A program made the position numbers and the translations under genes. Positions 6,058 through 14,406 of a DNA stretch of 64,000 bases are shown one piece after another (position 1 is the stretch's first letter; the number at the start of each line of letters is the position of its first letter). This stretch comes from Bradyrhizobium sp. SK17. GTDB taxonomy: Bacteria > Pseudomonadota > Alphaproteobacteria > Rhizobiales > Xanthobacteraceae. The notes under the pieces are model-generated. The model searched no databases, was not told the DNA's origin, and saw only the letters and a program-made list of their open reading frames with translations. The stretch covers positions 5,347,001 through 5,411,000 of the forward strand of contig NZ_CP025113.1 of NCBI RefSeq assembly GCF_002831585.1, read 5' to 3'.

Positions 6058-7843
6058 CCTGGCGACACTCGGCTTTGCTGTTACCACCGAACCGCTCGTC
6101 AGGGCGCGGGATGTCATGCGCGACATGGTGCCGGCGGCAAAAGACGCGCAGACAGCCACGGAAAGCATGAGCGCGGCCGTCAACAGCGTCGGCCCGGCGG
6201 CTCAACGTACTGTGGCATCAGTCAGCACGTTAAACCAAGCGCACAGCGCTCTCTCGACCCAGGCCATGGCAGCGCAGCATACCATGCGCTCGTTCTTCGA
6301 GCAGATGGCAATGGGAATGCCGGTGTCGCAGGCGCTTACCGGCCAGATGAACCATCTGACCTATGCGGCATCGGGCCAAGGTGGTTTGTCGGACGCTTTC
6401 AAGGACGCGGTCGCGCCGCTTACTCGGCTCCTGACAGCAGGCACAGCCACCTTTGCCGGTATCGCGGCATCGGCGGCCCTGGCCACGGCCTCAGTGAACA
6501 ACTACCTGTCCGCTCAACAGCGGGTGCAAACCTCGCTGCTCGGCGCCGGCCGCGCGTCGGGGGCGACCCAAAACAGCATCAATGCCATCGGCAGCCAAGG
6601 TGCATCCACCTTTGGTCTGTCGGTTTCAGAGGCAAGAGACCTGGCCGCGGCGCTCGCCACCACCGGACGGATTGCAAACGACAATATCCTGCCAATCGTC
6701 AAGATGGGCCACGACATAGCGATCGCGTTCGGGACCGACGCGAAGGGGGCAGCGCAAGTGCTCTCCAAGGCATTCGCGGATCCCGTGAAGGGGGCTGATG
6801 ACCTCAATGAGCGCCTGGGCTTCCTTGATGCGGCTACTAAGCGAAACATCGAGAATTTGACCGCACAGAACCGACAGTATCAGGCGACACAGGTTCTGAT
6901 TAACGCCGTAAAGAGCAGCCTAGACGGCTTCAGCGAGACGCAGAGCGCGGTCACCAAGGGGTGGACTGCGATCGGAAATGTTGCAGCGAACGCGTGGGAC
7001 TCGGTCGGTCAGTTCCTGGCGAAGTCGGTCGGCCTCGGTCAGTCGTTGGAAGACCGGCTGAACGCTGCAAAAAGACAGCTTGATTCACTTCGAGCGACCG
7101 GCGGTAACACACTCAACTTCGAGACCGGTCTCGGCAGCTACGGTTCCGATCCGACAGCCATCGCCGCGCAGCAAAAGAAGGTGGACGACCTTACGGCTGC
7201 AATCGAACGTAACGCGCAAGCGTCCGCACGAGCGCTCGCCGCGCAGCAGTCGTTCCTGCAAGCGAGTACCGTTCGCGACCTGTCGCCCGAGATCACGCAG
7301 CGAGAAACGCTTAACAATCAACTGCAAGTGCTCAAGCAGTTGATGGACAGCCTGGCCAATGATGAGGGAGCCGGCGAGCGCCTGAAGCAACTCGGTCTGA
7401 CCATGGATCAGCTTAGACAGGCGTTTGCCCTGGCGGCAGGTAAAGTCAGCGACTTCAAAACCGAATTCCAGCAAGCCATTTCGGCGAACAGTACCGCGCT
7501 TCAGGCGCTCACGGCGTTTTCACCGACAGCCAGAGGCAATGTTGCCTTCCAGCAGTCGATGGATGCGACTCAGAATTCGAACTACTCGCCTGTGCAGCGC
7601 CAGACGCTGGCACAGCAGGCCTACGAACTGGCGGTTAAGTCGGCGACCACGGCTATCAGCGAGCAGAATCGCGCGCAGATCCTCAATGCACAGCAGGCGG
7701 TCGCATCTGCCCAGAACGATATCCTCTTGGTTGGCAAATCCATCGGGCAGCAGGCGGAATTGCGCGCCAACATGGCACCGCGTCAAACCCTCGTTCCTGC
7801 AACTCGTCCAGCTCCGACAGAGTCTGAGAGGAAAGCGGCTTGA
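6050..7843 (+). CDS. Phage tail tape measure protein
   Basis: This 597-residue protein is long, helical and Ala/Gln-rich. It includes AAQRTVASVSTLNQAHSALS near the start and a hydrophobic stretch (TFAGIAASAALATASV) at about residues 140-155. Heptad-like repeats follow, typical of prophage tail-length tape measure proteins. GTG 6050 is chosen because GCGGAG precedes it; a 36-nt longer ATG start lacks one. Tape measures set tail length during assembly and pass through the tail tube at injection. At roughly 1.5 angstrom per residue this would fit a tail near 90 nm. The stop overlaps the next TTG start. Confidence 0.8.
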   Translation: MADLATLGFAVTTEPLVRARDVMRDMVPAAKDAQTATESMSAAVNSVGPAAQRTVASVSTLNQAHSALSTQAMAAQHTMRSFFEQMAMGMPVSQALTGQMNHLTYAASGQGGLSDAFKDAVAPLTRLLTAGTATFAGIAASAALATASVNNYLSAQQRVQTSLLGAGRASGATQNSINAIGSQGASTFGLSVSEARDLAAALATTGRIANDNILPIVKMGHDIAIAFGTDAKGAAQVLSKAFADPVKGADDLNERLGFLDAATKRNIENLTAQNRQYQATQVLINAVKSSLDGFSETQSAVTKGWTAIGNVAANAWDSVGQFLAKSVGLGQSLEDRLNAAKRQLDSLRATGGNTLNFETGLGSYGSDPTAIAAQQKKVDDLTAAIERNAQASARALAAQQSFLQASTVRDLSPEITQRETLNNQLQVLKQLMDSLANDEGAGERLKQLGLTMDQLRQAFALAAGKVSDFKTEFQQAISANSTALQALTAFSPTARGNVAFQQSMDATQNSNYSPVQRQTLAQQAYELAVKSATTAISEQNRAQILNAQQAVASAQNDILLVGKSIGQQAELRANMAPRQTLVPATRPAPTESERKAA

Positions 7844-8682
7844 GCGCGTATTTCACCTTGGTACAGAAGCACTCCGCGCACATGGTCGTGGACGCGGCAG
7901 TTTATTTACCCGACTTCACGCTGACGAATGTCAACGCGACCAAGGCAACCGCTTTGGTAACACTGCCTGCCGTCATAACCGTCACTGGCGCCGATGTGGT
8001 TCAACGGCTCTTGGCAGAAGTGATCGAGCGACAATTTTCATCGTATGAAGAACTGGTCAGCAGCTCGGAAGCGCTCTTGACCGCGTTCCGGGAGATTGCG
8101 GTTGCTCATCTCGACGGCGACGCCTGCTCGACATTGTCGATGATTGGATGGAGCACGCTCCAGAACGCGCCCTGTGCTCACTCAATCTATCTATGGACAG
8201 ACGGACCCGCACGCGACGAGTGGTTACGGAATTCGGCCCTGTTGCCAGGTTTTGATCCGAGCGCGGTTCAAGCTGAGTTCGAGGATGTCTCGGCAAACAT
8301 CACTGGTTCGCCAATGCCGGATGTCTCCAAACTCTCGGACATCTGCTTCGAGGTTCGGGCACCGGACGATTATACGCCACAGGTCGATTTGCTGCACATA
8401 CTAGAAGCGGCGCGGCGGACTCCCATTGATGGAAAGCTTGGGGTTGGTGGCGCAGCGGTTCTCTCATCAATCGACGCGTCGGGTATCACGCAGAGAGTCA
8501 TTCACCGCTGGGACGAAGATCGGGTAGGCGAGAAAATCACGCCGCAGCCGATCGACTGGAAGACCTGGCGCGCAGCGCGTGAGCCGCGGGCGGAAGTCAT
8601 CGAATTCAGCGGGCTATCCCGCCTGCAGCGTGAACGCATGCAGAAAAAGGCGGCAAAGAGGGATCGACTCAATGGACGCTGA
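7840..8682 (+). CDS. Tail-module hypothetical protein, possible Ntn-fold
   Basis: This 280-residue protein has a TTG start overlapping the tape-measure stop (TTGA at 7840-7843). Its N-terminal third (AHMVVDAAVYLPDFTL, then KATALVTLPAVITVTG) loosely resembles the strand pattern and Asp/Lys spacing of Ntn-hydrolase-like proteins, but no N-terminal Thr/Ser/Cys nucleophile is evident. The C-terminus is basic (RLQRERMQKKAAKRDRL). Its place after the tape measure suggests a baseplate or distal-tail component. I do not recognise a definite family, so the Ntn idea is weak. Confidence 0.6.
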   Translation: MSAYFTLVQKHSAHMVVDAAVYLPDFTLTNVNATKATALVTLPAVITVTGADVVQRLLAEVIERQFSSYEELVSSSEALLTAFREIAVAHLDGDACSTLSMIGWSTLQNAPCAHSIYLWTDGPARDEWLRNSALLPGFDPSAVQAEFEDVSANITGSPMPDVSKLSDICFEVRAPDDYTPQVDLLHILEAARRTPIDGKLGVGGAAVLSSIDASGITQRVIHRWDEDRVGEKITPQPIDWKTWRAAREPRAEVIEFSGLSRLQRERMQKKAAKRDRLNGR

Positions 8683-8980
8683 AGCCAGGTACTCCATCGA
8701 TTTTGCGCACCGCACGGCGGAGATGGTCCGGCACCACACAAACCCAACGCTGTCTGCCTACGCGTTGGCCGTGCAAGCGCTACGGTTGTATCTCGACATC
8801 GGCGAAGAACAAGCCGTGACAATCCTGAAAGCGGTGACGGTCAACCAGATGACCGAGCGAGCGCGGTCGGAATTCGATGGCACGAACGGACGAGACGTCC
8901 TGGCCGTGTTGAACCCGCTCCGTGCACAGAACGGATTTCCTCCGATCACTCTGGTCGATTTGAAAGTGCAGGGGAGATAG
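8672..8980 (+). CDS. Hypothetical phage protein (102 aa)
   Basis: ATG 8672 lies within the last codons of the previous gene, an 11-nt overlap, and the product runs to TAG at 8980. It is mostly helical (NPTLSAYALAVQALRLYLDI, then EEQAVTILKAVTVNQM) with no membrane segment or known motif. Tight overlaps on both sides place it in the tail operon. Its function is unknown. Confidence 0.6.
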   Translation: MDAEARYSIDFAHRTAEMVRHHTNPTLSAYALAVQALRLYLDIGEEQAVTILKAVTVNQMTERARSEFDGTNGRDVLAVLNPLRAQNGFPPITLVDLKVQGR

Positions 8981-8983
8981 TCA

Positions 8984-10234
8984 GTGGTCGGTGGGATCGG
9001 GCATATTGGACGGATTGGTTACTTCTCTGGCGGCAGCGGCAGACGGAAGGTGGTGTCGGTTGCGCCGATCATACGTCGCCTGACTGCGGAGCGCGGATTA
9101 TTCGTTCTCGTCGGCCAGAATGTGAACCTGATCTACGGAGGCAGCGCGCCGAATGCGCCGCTTCTGACGTGGACCTCTGACGCTTCCACCGCGTACCCCG
9201 TTGCTGACATTTATTTGGATGAGACGATCGCCACAGGCGACTCTATCCAGTCGCAGATTCAGGTGAGCGGCGGCAGTTGGACCAGTCCAGTCTTCAACAT
9301 CACCCATGTCATCGCTAGCGGTGAGGCGGCTTCAGGCGATGCAGTGTTGACCCAAGGGCCTCTCGCCACAGGCACCTACGATTGGCGGGTGCGGGTGATG
9401 CGGGCATCCGATGGTGCGGCAAGCGTCTGGTCAAACGTGGAGACCAAGACTATCGCGGTCCACGACGAGAGCGGCGACACACAGCAGGCCAAGGACTTCT
9501 TTGCGCGCGTCCGTTCAGCAGGCATCAGCATAGACAAGACCCACGGCGATGCCGTAGCGGCCTTCATCAACGGTGTGGTTGCGGACGGCATATGGTCCAA
9601 GTTCGATGCGCTATACCTCTCAGCAACTCAGAGTCTGACCCTTGGTCGCCTCAACCTCGTATCGGCGAACTATTCGCTTGCGAACTTCGGTGGCGACCCA
9701 ATATTTACCGCCGACAAAGGGTTCAAATCGACCAACTCCCCTCAGCAACAGACGTCCGGATTTACGCCATCCACAGCGAGCGGCCAATGGGCGCTTAACT
9801 CCGCGCACTTCATGATCTGGCCATTAGAGACAGGGGCTAGCACTTCAGGTGATATCGGCACGTTGTCCGTCACTGGAGGGGGAGGCTACGCTTACTTCAA
9901 ATCGCAGCCGGCCGGAACCAGCTGGGTTATCTCGATCAACGACAGGGGACAACGAGCGACAGAGAGCACAGCTACAGGCGCTGGATGTTATGTTGCTTCG
10001 CGCACAAGCAGCGCTGGCTTCAACTACTACTGGAATAACACCGTATTCGGAACGATCGCACAGCCGTCGTCTTCGTTACCCAGTAGCAATATCTATGTTG
10101 GCGCGCTGAACGGCAACGGGTGGGGCAACAAGACGATTGCAGCGGCAAGTTTCGGCGCGGGGCTCACTTCAACAGAAGCCGCTGCGCTTTACGCACGCCT
10201 GCGGACCTACATGACCACGATGGGTGTACCATGA
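8984..10234 (+). CDS. Putative tail/receptor-binding structural protein
   Basis: This 416-residue protein has an N-terminal Gly-rich strand (VGGIGHIGRIGYFSGGSGR), then a fibronectin-III-like beta region (SAPNAPLLTWTSDASTAYPV through YDWRVRVMRASDGAASVW). The C-terminal half is beta-rich and LamG/lectin-like, with Ser, Thr and Gly (FNYYWNNTVFGTIAQPSSS). GTG 8984 follows the previous stop by 3 nt. Its stop overlaps the next start as ATGA. The architecture fits an exposed tail or fibre protein that binds host glycans. The fold assignment is by pattern only. Confidence 0.6.
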   Translation: MVGGIGHIGRIGYFSGGSGRRKVVSVAPIIRRLTAERGLFVLVGQNVNLIYGGSAPNAPLLTWTSDASTAYPVADIYLDETIATGDSIQSQIQVSGGSWTSPVFNITHVIASGEAASGDAVLTQGPLATGTYDWRVRVMRASDGAASVWSNVETKTIAVHDESGDTQQAKDFFARVRSAGISIDKTHGDAVAAFINGVVADGIWSKFDALYLSATQSLTLGRLNLVSANYSLANFGGDPIFTADKGFKSTNSPQQQTSGFTPSTASGQWALNSAHFMIWPLETGASTSGDIGTLSVTGGGGYAYFKSQPAGTSWVISINDRGQRATESTATGAGCYVASRTSSAGFNYYWNNTVFGTIAQPSSSLPSSNIYVGALNGNGWGNKTIAAASFGAGLTSTEAAALYARLRTYMTTMGVP

Positions 10235-12182
10235 GTTTTGCCTTCGCTGCGCAACACAACAAGGGCCGTCTTCAGGTCAATCTCAACTTCCTTCAGGTCG
10301 GCGGTGAGGACATGTTCCTCAATCAGATGAAGAACGCTCAGGCATGGACACTCAGTGACAACACCGCGCAGCCTGAGCCGAGCACACTTAACAGTGATGG
10401 ATACCCCACCTCCATTGTCGGCGGAGGTGTCTACTCGGTGTTCTTTGTGCCGAAGCAATCAGCCCGCTCCGGCCGCTACGCCATGACGTGGGACGCACCA
10501 CCCGGTGCGGTGATGTTCGTGGGCATGGCAGTATCCAACGCCACAGGCAGCCTCACCACCTCTGCATCAGGACACGGCCGCTACGAGTGGTTGCCGCCGG
10601 ATGACGCCAGCTGTCGCTTCTCGATAGGCATCAAGTCAGTTGGCGTGGACAACCTTCGCGTCTTCCATGTGGATGATGAGGATGACCTTGTCAACAAAGG
10701 TTATGTGTTTGGCACGAGGTTCAAGCAGCGTCTGGTGGAGGCCAACTTCGGCCGCATACGTTTCCTCAATTCGCAAGTAGGGAACACCACCAACGTCGTC
10801 GAGTGGAAAGACCGCAAGCCTCTCTCATATGTCTACTACGGCGGCTACGAGAACCGCGCCGAGTACTATGGAGGCGTAACCGCAGGAAGCGGTTCGGCAT
10901 TCACGGTCAACGCACCGCCAACGTGGAGCGGCTTGGTGGACAAGGCCCGCGTGATGGTCAAGATTGATCGCAGCTACAGCGGCGGTATAACGCTCTCTGT
11001 GGGAGGCACCGCCGCAAAGAATGTGCTCAATGCCTACAGCAGTGCGCTCTCCGAGGCAGGCAATTCGTATGTCGTGGGCGGACGCTTTGCGTTCCTTGTT
11101 TACGATGCCGAACTTGGTTCGTGGATCAAACAGGGCGGCGACGTGGCGATGGGAAGTCAGGGGCTCGGAAATGGCATCCCACCTGAACTTCTAATGCAAC
11201 TATGTGCGGAGGTTGGGGCCGATCCTCACTATGTGCTGCCTCCGTTTGCAGGGGATATCGCTTCCGACTACATCCCAAGCCTTGCCGCCTTACACCGGGA
11301 CGTAGGACCATCGTGGATGCGGCCGGTCTTCGAAGGGCCTAACGAAACCTTCAATACATTCGCGGGCTTCTACCAGACTGCCTATGCCGTCGCCAAAGAG
11401 ACTGCATACGGCTGGGGGGCTGGTTACTACAACTGGTACTGCAAAGTGCTGTCCTACATGGGCCAGCAAGTCAGCGCGGTGTATAGCGGTGATCGCTCAA
11501 AGTACTTCGTAGCGTGCGGTGTGCAGACAAATGGTGGTACGGACATTCAAGATGACCGTATGTTGGGTACCAAGTGGCTTGCCAGTGATGTCCCTCTTCC
11601 TCCGGGTATGCTGCGGCAGGCCGCCAAACTTTGGGTCAACGAGGTTGCCTGTGCCCAGTACTACTCCCCGGGTGGACCTAACGATGCCTCCTATGCGGCC
11701 AGTTTCGCAGCAGCCACTAACGACCCGGATCGGGCGGCCATTGCGATACAATACGCGCAGAGCGCGCTCACCTACACCTACTCGCTGCCCAACACCATCA
11801 ACATGCAGGCAGCGTGGAAGGCGTGGGCCGTTAAGCACGGCATCAAACGTTTGTGCGGTTACGAGGGTGGGTGGTCGCCGGACTATAGGGACGGCGGTAA
11901 CTCTGACCTGGACCGGCTCAAGGCAGCTTCTAAGCGCCTGGACATCGTGGGCAGTTACACTGTTCAGAACATCGCGGGGTTTTCCTCAACAACAAGGGTG
12001 ACTTTGTTGCAGACTACCCGTCGGTGTTTCAGCTTGGCGGCTACATGTATCCCGGATATTCGAGCAACGCGTGGTCCGTGCTGGAGGACATCTACGAGCC
12101 AACGCCTAGCCCGCAGTGGCAGGCAATCGTGACACTGAGCACGGCGGCACGGACCAAACGGTGGACCCTTAAGGCAGCCTAG
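10231..12182 (+). CDS. Putative tail spike with glycoside-hydrolase-like domain, frameshifted near its C-terminus
   Basis: An N-terminal beta domain is followed by a TIM-barrel-like glycoside hydrolase segment. [10 protein letters not shown] places a candidate acid/base Glu372, and LCGYEGGW places Glu545 as a nucleophile candidate; the YEGG and NE motifs recur in secreted GH-like proteins. The main frame ends at 12132 with a non-coding-looking tail ([20 protein letters not shown]). Reading -1 after the GGGGTTTT run (11976-11983) gives a sensible end ([14 protein letters not shown] through PSPQWQAIV) closing at TAG 12180-12182, about 650 residues in all. It probably degrades surface polysaccharide during adsorption. 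The break may be a sequencing error, a mutation or, less likely, recoding. Confidence 0.6.
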
Positions 12183-12739
12183 GCAGCCGCCATGAGCGTC
12201 TTGCTCCGGCGATACGCCATGAGGCCAAGGCCAGCGAAACCGAGAAGCATCATCGCCCATGTCGACGGCTCGGGGACGGCGCTAGCTACAGCGTTCGGGT
12301 CGATCAGTGAAAATCCTGATGGAAGCTCAATGAAGATCTGCAGCGGTGCGTAAGCCACATTGGGACCGTCGCCACCACCACCGCCACCGCCACTGATGTT
12401 TGGAAACTCGGGATTGATATAAAAATATGTTTGGACCATGTCGTTGCGTCCGCAATGAGCTTCGAACTGATCGCATTCATAGATAAGCGTCGTGGAGCCA
12501 TTGAAGTAGAATGACAGACTGATCGAACTGAAGGGGCCATTGAAGGGATCCACTGGAACGTTCTGGGTAAAATATGGTCCCCCGGTCCACGAATAGCTGG
12601 CAAGAAAGCCATTTGGGTAGGCGCTGAAGTCTCCAACGACTAGCGTGTTTGTGCCCGTCCACTCGAATGTGCCGGATCGAGCTGCATTTGGAGTCAGCAC
12701 GACAAAAAAGAGGCCTAAGGCAAAAACCAGCTTACGCAT
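12179..12739 (-). CDS. PEP-CTERM sorting-signal protein
   Basis: This 186-residue exported protein has a signal peptide ([20 protein letters not shown]) and a beta-rich middle with a seven-Gly run. It ends in [18 protein letters not shown] plus a hydrophobic helix and a basic tail (YRRSK), the classic PEP-CTERM signal processed by exosortase. ATG 12739 follows GGGGTTGGA. The gene is convergent with the tail spike, and their stop codons share the palindrome CCTAGG (12178-12183). Such proteins are secreted or matrix-anchored. Here it looks like accessory cargo rather than a phage structural gene. Confidence 0.85.
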   Translation of the reverse strand: MRKLVFALGLFFVVLTPNAARSGTFEWTGTNTLVVGDFSAYPNGFLASYSWTGGPYFTQNVPVDPFNGPFSSISLSFYFNGSTTLIYECDQFEAHCGRNDMVQTYFYINPEFPNISGGGGGGGDGPNVAYAPLQIFIELPSGFSLIDPNAVASAVPEPSTWAMMLLGFAGLGLMAYRRSKTLMAAA

Positions 12740-12906
12740 AATCCAACCCCGCAATAAAATCCCATTTCACCTTCCCGCTTCGGTTGAGTCAATACGGCTA
12801 TGGCAAACCTTAGTTCGAGGCAACGTTGTCAAACTACCTAGCTGTTGCAAAACCACTGTAAAATAAGCACTTTTCGGCGATCTGGAATCAGCGCATCTTG
12901 CCAGCC

Positions 12907-13326
12907 ATGGCAGAGCAACGTCTGATCTCAGGAGCCGACGCCGCAGCCTATTGCGGCGTCACACCCGCTACCTTTTCGAAGTGGGTGGCGGCCGGCGTCA
13001 TACCACCACCGATCCCCGGTACGCGGCGGTGGGACCGCAAGGCGATCGACCAGGCCTTGGACAGAGCGTCGGGGATCCCCACGACGCAGTCACCCGAGGA
13101 CGAGTCTGACCCGGCAACGAACATAGGCAGAGAGCCTTGGGAAGATGCGTTTGAAGCAGATTGGATCGCGTGGGTGGCTCACGCGGAGGCCCAAACGCCC
13201 GCGGAAGAGCGCAGCGCACCGGCCAAGTGGGATGAGGCGCGGGAGGTAGTGCGAAAGTTTTGGCGCGACCTCGACGGTAAGACAATGGCAGCCAAAAGAC
13301 GATCTTTGAAAGTGCGCAAGTCTTAA
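12907..13326 (+). CDS. HTH (excisionase-like) DNA-binding protein
   Basis: This 139-residue protein starts at ATG 12907; a TTG nine bases upstream is the alternative. The N-terminal domain, RLISGADAAAYCGVTPATFS then KWVAAGVIPPPIPGTRRWD, is a MerR/HTH_17-type winged helix-turn-helix. The C-terminal 80 residues are acidic and Trp-rich (REPWEDAFEADWIAWVAHAE) without a known motif. It lies downstream of the accessory PEP-CTERM gene. It is longer than the element's other HTH proteins and may be a regulator left from a second, related integrative element. Confidence 0.65.
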   Translation: MAEQRLISGADAAAYCGVTPATFSKWVAAGVIPPPIPGTRRWDRKAIDQALDRASGIPTTQSPEDESDPATNIGREPWEDAFEADWIAWVAHAEAQTPAEERSAPAKWDEAREVVRKFWRDLDGKTMAAKRRSLKVRKS

Positions 13327-13351
13327 CCACCGGAATCGAACCTAGAGGTAG

Positions 13352-13684
13352 TCATGAAGCGAACTTCGGATACCAGCGTGCTGCGAGCGCCTCCTTTTCT
13401 TCATGGGACTCCCAGTGGGGCATTCCGGCGCGATAAAAGAAACCACCGCGCGATCCAGCACTGCTCCGACGACGTTCGAAGCCGAGGTCAACAAGAATTT
13501 TGCGAATGCGCTCGAAGCCGACACCGGGCAGTGCAGCGCGTATTTCAGCATAGCAAACGACATTGCGGTCAGCCGTCAACTTGCTCACTGTCGCCAAGGT
13601 CGCGTTTTGACGGCGCACCTTGGCGACGCGGACGGCCCGCTGACGTTGGGTCATGGTCGGGAATGGGATGATGATGGCGGTCAT
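13352..13684 (-). CDS. Hypothetical protein (110 aa)
   Basis: The protein starts MTAIIIPFPTMTQRQRAVRV and contains a segment (AEIRAALPGVGFERIRKILV) that could be a helix-turn-helix. It ends in an aromatic C-terminus (GGFFYRAGMPHWESHEE). AGGAAC lies about 7 nt upstream of the ATG at 13684. It is on the minus strand with the 50-aa gene at 13715, so the two are probably one transcript starting near the TATGCG array. I cannot assign a family. A DNA-binding role is a guess from the helical pattern. Confidence 0.6.
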   Translation of the reverse strand: MTAIIIPFPTMTQRQRAVRVAKVRRQNATLATVSKLTADRNVVCYAEIRAALPGVGFERIRKILVDLGFERRRSSAGSRGGFFYRAGMPHWESHEEKEALAARWYPKFAS

Positions 13685-13714
13685 TGCACGTGTTCCTAAT
13701 TGGCTGGGAAGGTC

Positions 13715-13867
13715 TTAGGCGATCTCAAGGACTCGAGCTGCATCACCGCCGCTCAGCTTCGGGGCAGGGCGCTGCGTCTGCATAGGGGCCTGCGGATTGT
13801 CCCGCTCGACACGCTCGAAGGCTGCCTTGATGATCGGGTCTTTGATGAACTGGGAAATCTTGAACAT
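13715..13867 (-). CDS. Small hypothetical protein (50 aa)
   Basis: ATG 13867-13865 is preceded by a strong AGGAG, and the frame runs to TAA 13717-13715. It encodes MFKISQFIKDPIIKAAFERV, then a Pro/Gln-rich linker and GGDAARVLEIA. The excellent ribosome binding site and codon pattern support translation. It diverges from the ribbon-helix-helix-like gene at 13974 across the TATGCG repeats, a layout also used by small toxin-antitoxin-like pairs, but neither product matches a known toxin. Confidence 0.6.
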   Translation of the reverse strand: MFKISQFIKDPIIKAAFERVERDNPQAPMQTQRPAPKLSGGDAARVLEIA

Positions 13868-13910
13868 TGCTGTCTCCTGGTCGACTTGCTCTTGAATGAG
13901 ATATAAGATA

Positions 13911-13954
13911 TATGCGTTATATGCGATGTCAATAAGACATATGCGATATATGCG
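13911..13954. promoter_or_regulatory. Array of four TATGCG operator half-sites
   Basis: TATGCG occurs at 13911, 13920, 13940 and 13949. That is two pairs of 9-bp spaced copies, with the pairs about two helical turns apart. They fill the A/T-rich divergent interval between the genes at 13867 (minus) and 13974 (plus). Regular 9- to 10-bp spacing on one face of the helix is typical of sites for cooperative ribbon-helix-helix repressors. Confidence 0.6.
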
Positions 13955-13973
13955 AAATAATTTGGAGGGTGTG

Positions 13974-14138
13974 GTGCCGCGTACCGAGCTCTACCCGGTG
14001 AAAAAGATCATCGGGTTCAACCAGGCAATGCTGGATGCGATTGAGAAATGGCGAGCAAAGCAGCGTCCCATTCCGAACCTATCGGACGCGATCCGGGCTC
14101 TTATAGAGGCGGGGCTGAAGGCCAGTCGGGAGAAATAG
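13974..14138 (+). CDS. Ribbon-helix-helix-like (CopG-type) small regulator
   Basis: With GTG 13974, 4 nt after GGAGGG, the product is 54 residues long. It shows PVKKIIGFNQAMLDAIEKWR followed by PIPNLSDAIRALIEAGLKA. That matches a basic beta strand and two helices, with the S-D-A-I-R-x-L-I-E signature of CopG/RHH proteins. A longer in-frame ATG at 13941 would extend into the operator array. It probably autoregulates by binding the TATGCG sites upstream. Confidence 0.65.
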   Translation: MPRTELYPVKKIIGFNQAMLDAIEKWRAKQRPIPNLSDAIRALIEAGLKASREK

Positions 14139-14145
14139 TCAGCGG

Positions 14146-14385
14146 ATGCCGTTGCGGCCCGATCCCATCAGCTACCCGCCGCGCGGCATGTCCCGAGAGG
14201 AGGCGGCCAGGTACGTTGGCGTCGGCACCACTAAGTTTGAGCAGATGGTCGCGGACGGTCGCATGCCGCGGCCGAAGCGGGTCGATGGCCGGGTGATCAG
14301 GGACCGACTGAGGTTGGATGCAGCGTTTTCGGACCTCCCGGAGGAGGCACGGGTCAATCCGTTGGATCGGATGCTTGGCGCATAA
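14146..14385 (+). CDS. AlpA/excisionase-like HTH protein
   Basis: This 79-residue protein contains SREEAARYVGVGTTKFEQMV, then ADGRMPRPKRVDGRVIRDRL. That is the HTH_17/AlpA layout common next to integrases in alphaproteobacterial integrative elements. It starts 7 nt after the ribbon-helix-helix-like gene and is probably co-transcribed. AlpA-like proteins activate excision genes or act as directionality factors. Lying near the right attachment site, it could belong to an older integration event at the same tRNA locus. Confidence 0.7.
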   Translation: MPLRPDPISYPPRGMSREEAARYVGVGTTKFEQMVADGRMPRPKRVDGRVIRDRLRLDAAFSDLPEEARVNPLDRMLGA

Positions 14386-14406
14386 TGACTATGGTTGAGT
14401 TTTTCG

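Noticed and set aside
11974..11990. Programmed -1 ribosomal frameshift in the spike gene
   Set aside because: GCG GGG TTT TCC is not a canonical X-XXY-YYZ slippery heptamer (the A-site codon would re-pair poorly) and the in-frame product has only a short nonsense tail. Two chromosomal genes are likewise restored by one added G/C, so a base-calling error or mutation is more likely.
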